A stretch of 64,000 bases of DNA from Amphirosellinia nigrospora (Eukaryota; Ascomycota; Sordariomycetes; Xylariales; Xylariaceae). This document shows, piece after piece, positions 59,045-64,000 of this stretch; within the stretch, counting starts at the first letter, position 1, and every line of letters begins with the position of its first letter. Where the stretch lies: NCBI GenBank assembly GCA_004123355.1, contig SCHM01000002.1, positions 10,637,569 to 10,701,568 on the forward strand, written 5' to 3'. The notes under the pieces were generated by a model that worked only from the letters and a program-made list of their open reading frames with translations, was not told the origin of the DNA and did not search any database. A program made the translations under genes and the position numbers.

Positions 59045-59786
59045 CCAACAAAAAATCTAGAATAGACTAATCAACATAGATTTGAGGTGGAAGCGGGAGG
59101 CAAAAGATGTTTTTTCTTTTTTTTTCTTTTTATTCTCGAACCATTCGCTACTCAAATGACTTTCAGCGTGTTACTTTTGAGCGAGTTTGATACCAGAACC
59201 CAAGAAAGAAAGAAACCGATGTAAAAACAGGAATCATCCATCAGGCAGGCGCTTGCCACATACCGAAGCGATCATTATAGATATCGATGCAGAAGATGTG
59301 ATAGAGACGCTTGTCTAATGAACAATCCCATCAAGCCTTTGTTTGAGGTTTGCACACCACCTAGATCCGTTTCATTCTTGCGGGTAGTAGATCGTGTTTG
59401 TGTGTGTTGAGTGCCTACTAGGTAACCATCCCCTTTTAACCATTGCCGACTGGTCATGGCAAATAATGACTACGAGAACCTTGATGCGAGTTCGATTATT
59501 TTCTTCCTTATTCTATATGCCTCACTTTCCCCCCACAATAGAAAGAGTTGACGATATAGCGCCGGTATTTACCATCTCTAAAATCAACGCCCCCTCAAGT
59601 CCTGTATGCCTGTTTTATCATTCATGTATTCGTCACCCCGTGACCGATTGCCCCGTGGCTTATCTAGTTTAGTACCAGGATGCATTCATTATTGTCATCC
59701 CCCCATACCCTCGTCGACCTAACAACCATCGATCGCCCGACTAAGCGACCCAGGAAGGGTCAAGATAACTTGGTGAGGTACCAGAC
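59045..59786. other. Intergenic, convergent 3' ends
   Basis: No gene; T-rich tract at 59108-59135 after ZUP1. Region lies between two convergent genes. Confidence 0.5.
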
Positions 59787-60898
59787 TTAGTTTAAGCCAC
59801 CGGTCTCCATCCACCGGCGCAGCTCGTCGAGGGCCTTCCCGCGGTGCGAGATCTTGTTTTTCTTGCCCTTGTCCATTTCCGCGTATCTATATTAATCGGA
59901 AAATCCGTTAGCTCTCCCCTCTCTAGGGTTTACGACTCCTTACGAGATATTTGAGCGCGTCATGCATTGGATGTTAGATTATGGGGAGAAGAGCGAGACG
60001 AGGTAGGTGGATGGATCGGAAGCAGGCAAATAACTTACGTCTCTCCTTCATATTCGAAGACTGCGTCCCAGCCTGGGTTTATGATTAGTCATCGCCGTAG
60101 ACGAGATGGAGATCAACGGCTGGAGAGGGGTTGAAATAAAGGGTGGAGGCTGATTACCATACATACCGAAGTGAGTCGGTCCCCTAGCAGGCACGATCTT
60201 GCCCTGCGTATATATAATTCGATTAGCTATGTTTTTAACGTTTCCTATTATTTTGGTTCAAGGCAGATGGGATATGTGTGTGAAAGGAACAGTAGGGAGA
60301 GGAAAAGAGTGAATGAGAGAAACTCACGTCCGTCCGTCCCTGGAATAATAAAATCTCTTGCCCGGGACCTTTGCAGAAGCCGAATGTGGCGACGGCCTGT
60401 GCCGATTTGTCGTCGTAGGCGGCGAGGAGGTTGTTGAGGCCCTCGTGACCGATGGATTTCATGAACCATTTACTATTTTCCCACAAAAAACATATCAAGT
60501 TAGCGATCTCTCTCTCTCTCTCTCTCTCTCCAAGACAAAAGCACCAAGAGAAGAAAAACGAAAAGGGGGTATAACACAGAAGACGAGAGAGCATCGAGAA
60601 AGAAGAATCAAAAGAGAGAAACATACACATAAGGCCCCGGCAGCCCGTTCAGCGCGTTGAAGCAGAGGCACGTGTCCTCGACGAGCACGGGGCCCCCGAC
60701 CAGGTCGGCGGCGACGCGGCACTTCTCGCGCGTCACGTCCTCGAGGGACCCCTGGATCTCGGGCAGGTCCAGCGCCTGGCTGCGCACGACGGTGCCCGTG
60801 GGCTCGAGGATGGCGCGCACCTCGGAGAGCTTGTTCGCGTTCCCCGTGATGAAGTTCACCTCGCGGGGCGCTGTCGTCGTCGTCGTTGTTGTCGCCAT
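59787..60898 (-). CDS. HAM1: Inosine triphosphate pyrophosphatase (ITPA/HAM1), 195 residues
   Basis: House-cleaning enzyme that hydrolyses ITP, dITP and XTP to monophosphates, keeping deaminated purines out of nucleic acids. Seen: [16 protein letters not shown] at the N-terminus, catalytic [49 protein letters not shown] and the substrate lysine/Ser-His-Arg motif [14 protein letters not shown], ending METGGLN. Exons: 60627-60898, 60328-60472, 60167-60203, 60039-60072, 59787-59886; 588 bases, no frame error. Intron 1 contains a CT dinucleotide tract at 60507-60531. A run of six to seven Thr follows the initiator Met. Identity secure. Confidence 0.96.
60507..60531. repeat. (TC)12 dinucleotide repeat
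   Basis: Simple repeat within ITPA intron 1, read as GA on the coding strand. Confidence 0.85.
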
Positions 60899-61595
60899 GG
60901 TGCTTTGATGGGTTTCTGTGAAATTTGACCTGCTCTTTAATATACGTTCAGGGGTTGACTCGTGTAAAGGAGTAAAAAGGAATAAGATTGTAAGTCTTGG
61001 TGATAATTAATGGGTGTGGCGCCTTGAGGTGAGAGATGCGATGTGGGTTATTTTGGTGTAGTATTTTGATCTAAGTCACCTTGGAGGCGAATACCCTTTA
61101 TATACACCACACAACCGCCGTCGTGAGATGTTGTATTCTTATGTCGTTCACTCACTCTATGCCGTGTTAATGGTGTATAAAATTTGTAAGCTTCAATTGA
61201 GATGCTTAGGCCAATGACACATCCGGCGTCGACCAATTCCCGCCCCGGCCTATGGGATGCGCTGCGGATTCGGCCCGGCACAGCAAGCACACTGGCTGTT
61301 GGCGGGGCTCTGGAAAACACTATAGGTTTGTGCCAACTAAAGTTTCAGAGCAGAAGCTTGGGTTACCTACCTCCTCCAGCTGTCACCTACCTACCAGGTA
61401 CCTGTGCTAATTCGTATATAGGCACCTTGTGATTATGAAATGTAAAGAAAATACGTGATAGAACAAAATTGAAGGCCGCGCTCTCAGTAGGCGTGTAGAT
61501 AATATCTACACAGTTTGGATTTAAGGCATCACATTAACTTGGTGGATAATTTTATTCGTCTGCTAGAGGCTAACATCCAGAAAACAATCCCTCGC
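60899..61595. other. Intergenic, ITPA upstream and FAP7 3' regions
   Basis: No gene found; contains CTACCTACCAGGTACC at about 61385-61400. Confidence 0.5.
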
Positions 61596-62492
61596 TCAGT
61601 CTGCCCCGTCGCCATTCTCGCCGTCGGGTGGGTTATCCTTCTTCCATTGCTTGACCCAGGCCTCGATGCGATCGACGTTGCTGTCCATCTCCTCCGTCGT
61701 GTTGCTCGTGAGCTCGACGACGATGTTCTCGTCGTACGAGTCCCGCGCTTCCTGCAGTAGTACGTCCATGATCTCCGAGTCAAGATTCTCCTGTAATTTC
61801 TGCTCGGGGTATTTCCTGCATGCGTTCTCTATCAGCCACTATGCTCTTTTCACATATGCCACGCCCTTCATCATGGGATGTCCAGATTGGCGAAACTGGC
61901 TTCATGATGGATATGAAAATACATAGAAGGGGACGGCCAAAACACTCACCTCGCCTTCAACCGGTCGTATAGAGTGCTTGTGTCCACCCTCAGCACCACG
62001 ACGAGATCGACCCATCGCTCTGGAAATAAATCGCAGGCATGCCAATCGATGATACAGCCGCCCGTCGCAACCTCGTCTTCGAGGGCGTCGAGAAGCTATA
62101 CGGGCACACTTTCAGTTAGTTTCGTGTTTCGACTTGATCTTCTCCCCGGTCCCCCGTGCGCAGAACGGTGATTCCATCACTCCCATATATGCGATACACT
62201 CCTCTCGACATCACGCTGCTTTCCTTTCTTTCTCCTCGTTGCCATGCCAAGAGGGCAATTAGAAAGGGGGTCGGTAGAAAATATACAATCAGCAAGAGGA
62301 ATAACCCACCTTGTCCTCATCCACGATCCAGCTCTGGTACTCCTCATCCCAGCCTTCATGACAATCCTTGTCCTTGACGATCTGGTTGACCGACACATGG
62401 CGAAGGCTGGTGCGCTCGGCCAGCATCTCACAGTGCGTCGTCTTGCCTACGCCGGGCGTACCCGTCACGACGATGTTTGGGTTCGCGCGCAT
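61596..62492 (-). CDS. FAP7: FAP7/adenylate kinase isoenzyme 6, 182 residues
   Basis: P-loop NTPase of the AK6 family, needed for late 20S pre-rRNA cleavage in 40S subunit maturation and with adenylate kinase activity. Seen: NIVVTGTPGVGKTTHCEML (Walker A at residues 11-18), VNQIVKDKDCHEGWDEEYQ, DALEDEVATGGCIIDWHACD, FPERWVDLVVVLRVDT, YDRLKARKYPEQKLQENLD and EIMDVLLQEARDSY, EIVVELTSN-like DENIVVELTSNT, end ENGDGAD. Exons: 62310-62492, 61950-62095, 61596-61815; 549 bases without error. Length is normal for the family. Confidence 0.95.
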
Positions 62493-63647
62493 TTCCCGTC
62501 TCTTTGTCTCTCTTCCTTCGTCTCTGAAACAGTCGTCGGCTACGTCCCTGCACCCCCTACTGATGCTTGTACTGTTTCCTTCTCCGCTGGTCCCGTGTTA
62601 ATGTTGATCACCTAGACGGTGGTAAGAAGGGGTATGTCCGTGCGCCTTGTCTTCTTAGTCTCTGAACCCTTCTACTTTGCGTGTATAGTTTTGGTAATTG
62701 ATTGACCAATGCGGAGGCGAGAGTGCGCAATAGATAATCGAGCAGGAGTAAACGAACAGGTTGATCTAAAAGCTTGATCGACGAGAAATTATAGTTGGTC
62801 TTGTGAGGTAGCAAAGTAGTAACTAAGTACTCAGCTGAGAATTCCGTTTTTTTCAGTCAGTGCAAGAAAAGTCGGCTAAACTAACGTAAATATCACTCTC
62901 TTATTCTTGTTTAGCCAAGAAGCTATTATCGAAGCATATAATTTTCGTGTAGTTGAAGTTGGATGCGATTGCGTGTAGCACTCACTAAGATACCCTTCTT
63001 AGTGGTATTAGCCATGTGCCCGCCTTGATGAATTTTTATGCACTGTTTGACAACTGCCCGCATTAGAGGCAGAGGATGGCGGGTCACGTGCATGGAACTT
63101 TCGCTCTTCGTGCCACACCTACCTTTATCAATAACAATCTCTTAGGTTAGTCAACATCAACCTTGATGCTTCGATGGTATAGAATTGCTCTAAAAGTAGG
63201 GAGGGTCTTTTTCGTCCCCCAGCAATGATGTACACCGCCACACATAGATACTACAAAGCGTTTATCGTACTTCGATACTACCTTTCTTGTCCCGGCTCCG
63301 GTGAGCCTCCAAGCATGCATGACGACATAAAAAAGCAGCATTGTAACCCCACCCATGGATCGCGTGTGAGCTCTCTAGTTCAATCATGTCTCGATATCCA
63401 TTAAATAGCTGTACACGCAAGTAGCCACTTGCTCGTCTGACGGCCTGGGGCCTCTGCACCAGCCCGGATGCACCCCAGCAAGTCGTCAAGGGAAGCCAGT
63501 CCGGTCTTAGCTCATTATTGTACCCGTTATTTTCCGCCAACCGTAATATCTATCATATATTATCTTCTTCAAGTCATGAGCATCCCATTACGAGATCCGT
63601 ATTGGTTGGTAATTGAAGTCTGAAAATCTCGGTGTGAGAGTGCGGCT
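62493..63647. other. Intergenic, FAP7 upstream region
   Basis: About 1.15 kb without a supported gene. Open frames on the minus strand at 63147-63540 have no protein family resemblance. Confidence 0.45.
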
Positions 63648-64000
63648 CTACGCACCATCTGCCTCGACTTCCTCGACATCGGCAAGTTCTTCCTCGCCGT
63701 CATAGGCCTCTAGCTTTTCTTGCTGAGCAATGGCTTGGGCAGATACTATCTCCGCTAGCCGCTTTAGCCTTGGCGTTTGTAGCCCTGTAGAATGACATTA
63801 GTTGCTGTCCTGATACGATTGCACCGCGTCAACTTACATGATGGCGTGTATGTTTCAAGCGCTGTGATGCACGTGGCTCGGCAATTGCATACGGGCCGCT
63901 ATCATCCATATCCACAGCCTGCAACAGGAGAACGTCGCTCTTCTCCGTTACTCTGGAAGCCACAGCTTTCATGATCTCTCCATTGATAGGTTGTTCATAA
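63648..64000 (-). CDS. Unidentified gene, 3' end only
   Basis: Runs off the right edge. An upstream exon (63838-64000 and beyond) reads INGEIMKAVASRVTEKSD, LLLQAVDMDDSGPYAIAEP, SQRLKHTRHH; a 53-base GT-AG intron (63785-63837) follows; the last exon ends with an acidic tail EEELADVEEVEADGA and a stop at 63648. The two exons join in frame only if one more base is assumed in the last exon, as in several other genes here. I do not recognise the family. Confidence 0.5.

Overview
The window is nuclear DNA from a filamentous ascomycete (Pezizomycotina, most likely Sordariomycetes). The signs are short GT-AG introns of about 50-150 bases with CTAAC-type branch sites, a HET-domain relic, a DUF3716 cysteine motif, a DUF1996 secreted protein, a fungal URC1-type GTP cyclohydrolase II, and host proteins that match filamentous-fungal orthologues. 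Identifications rest on recognising protein motifs; no database search was run.

Layout. 1-10027 (+): the C-terminal nine tenths of TRA1, the pseudokinase scaffold of SAGA and NuA4. 10688-13928 (-): valyl-tRNA synthetase with a likely mitochondrial/cytosolic double start. 15919-19177 (+): a large uncharacterised fungal protein. 19356-20801 (-): an intact ankyrin-type protein. 21625-22479 (+): an intact 3-hydroxyisobutyrate-dehydrogenase-like enzyme. 22650-26480 is an accessory island with a HET-domain relic, a fossil Ty3/gypsy integrase fragment, a DUF3716 fragment, a cluster of CGTACG palindromes and a C15 tract. 27203-28591 (+): mitochondrial-type alpha/beta hydrolase (ABHD11/IMO32-like). 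28882-30205 (-): Rab18-like GTPase. 31711-32833 (-): ribosomal protein eS1. 36808-39331 (-): URC1. 42448-44076 (-): DUF1996 secreted protein. 45679-46278 (+): ELF1. 46572-47590 (-): uracil phosphoribosyltransferase. 48332-48441 (+): a tRNA-like gene. 50015-52700 (+): WAPL cohesin release factor. 53841-54845 (+): Rheb GTPase. 56731-59044 (+): ZUP1/C78 peptidase. 59787-60898 (-): ITPA. 61596-62492 (-): FAP7 adenylate kinase. 63648-64000 (-): 3' end of an unidentified gene. Most genes are housekeeping; there is no obvious biosynthetic cluster.

Two themes stand out. First, many essential genes (TRA1, VAS1, eS1, ELF1, UPRT, WAPL, Rab) carry single-base frame breaks, usually one base missing from a short homopolymer, while others (ITPA, FAP7, Rheb, DUF1996, the dehydrogenase, the ankyrin gene) are clean. 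This looks like uneven consensus error in the assembly rather than biology. Second, reconstructing the gene models by hand exposes very short exons: 4 and 9 bases in URC1, 12 in the Rab gene, 17 in UPRT and about 24-26 in eS1. Each is flanked by consensus splice sites and is needed to restore conserved protein sequence.
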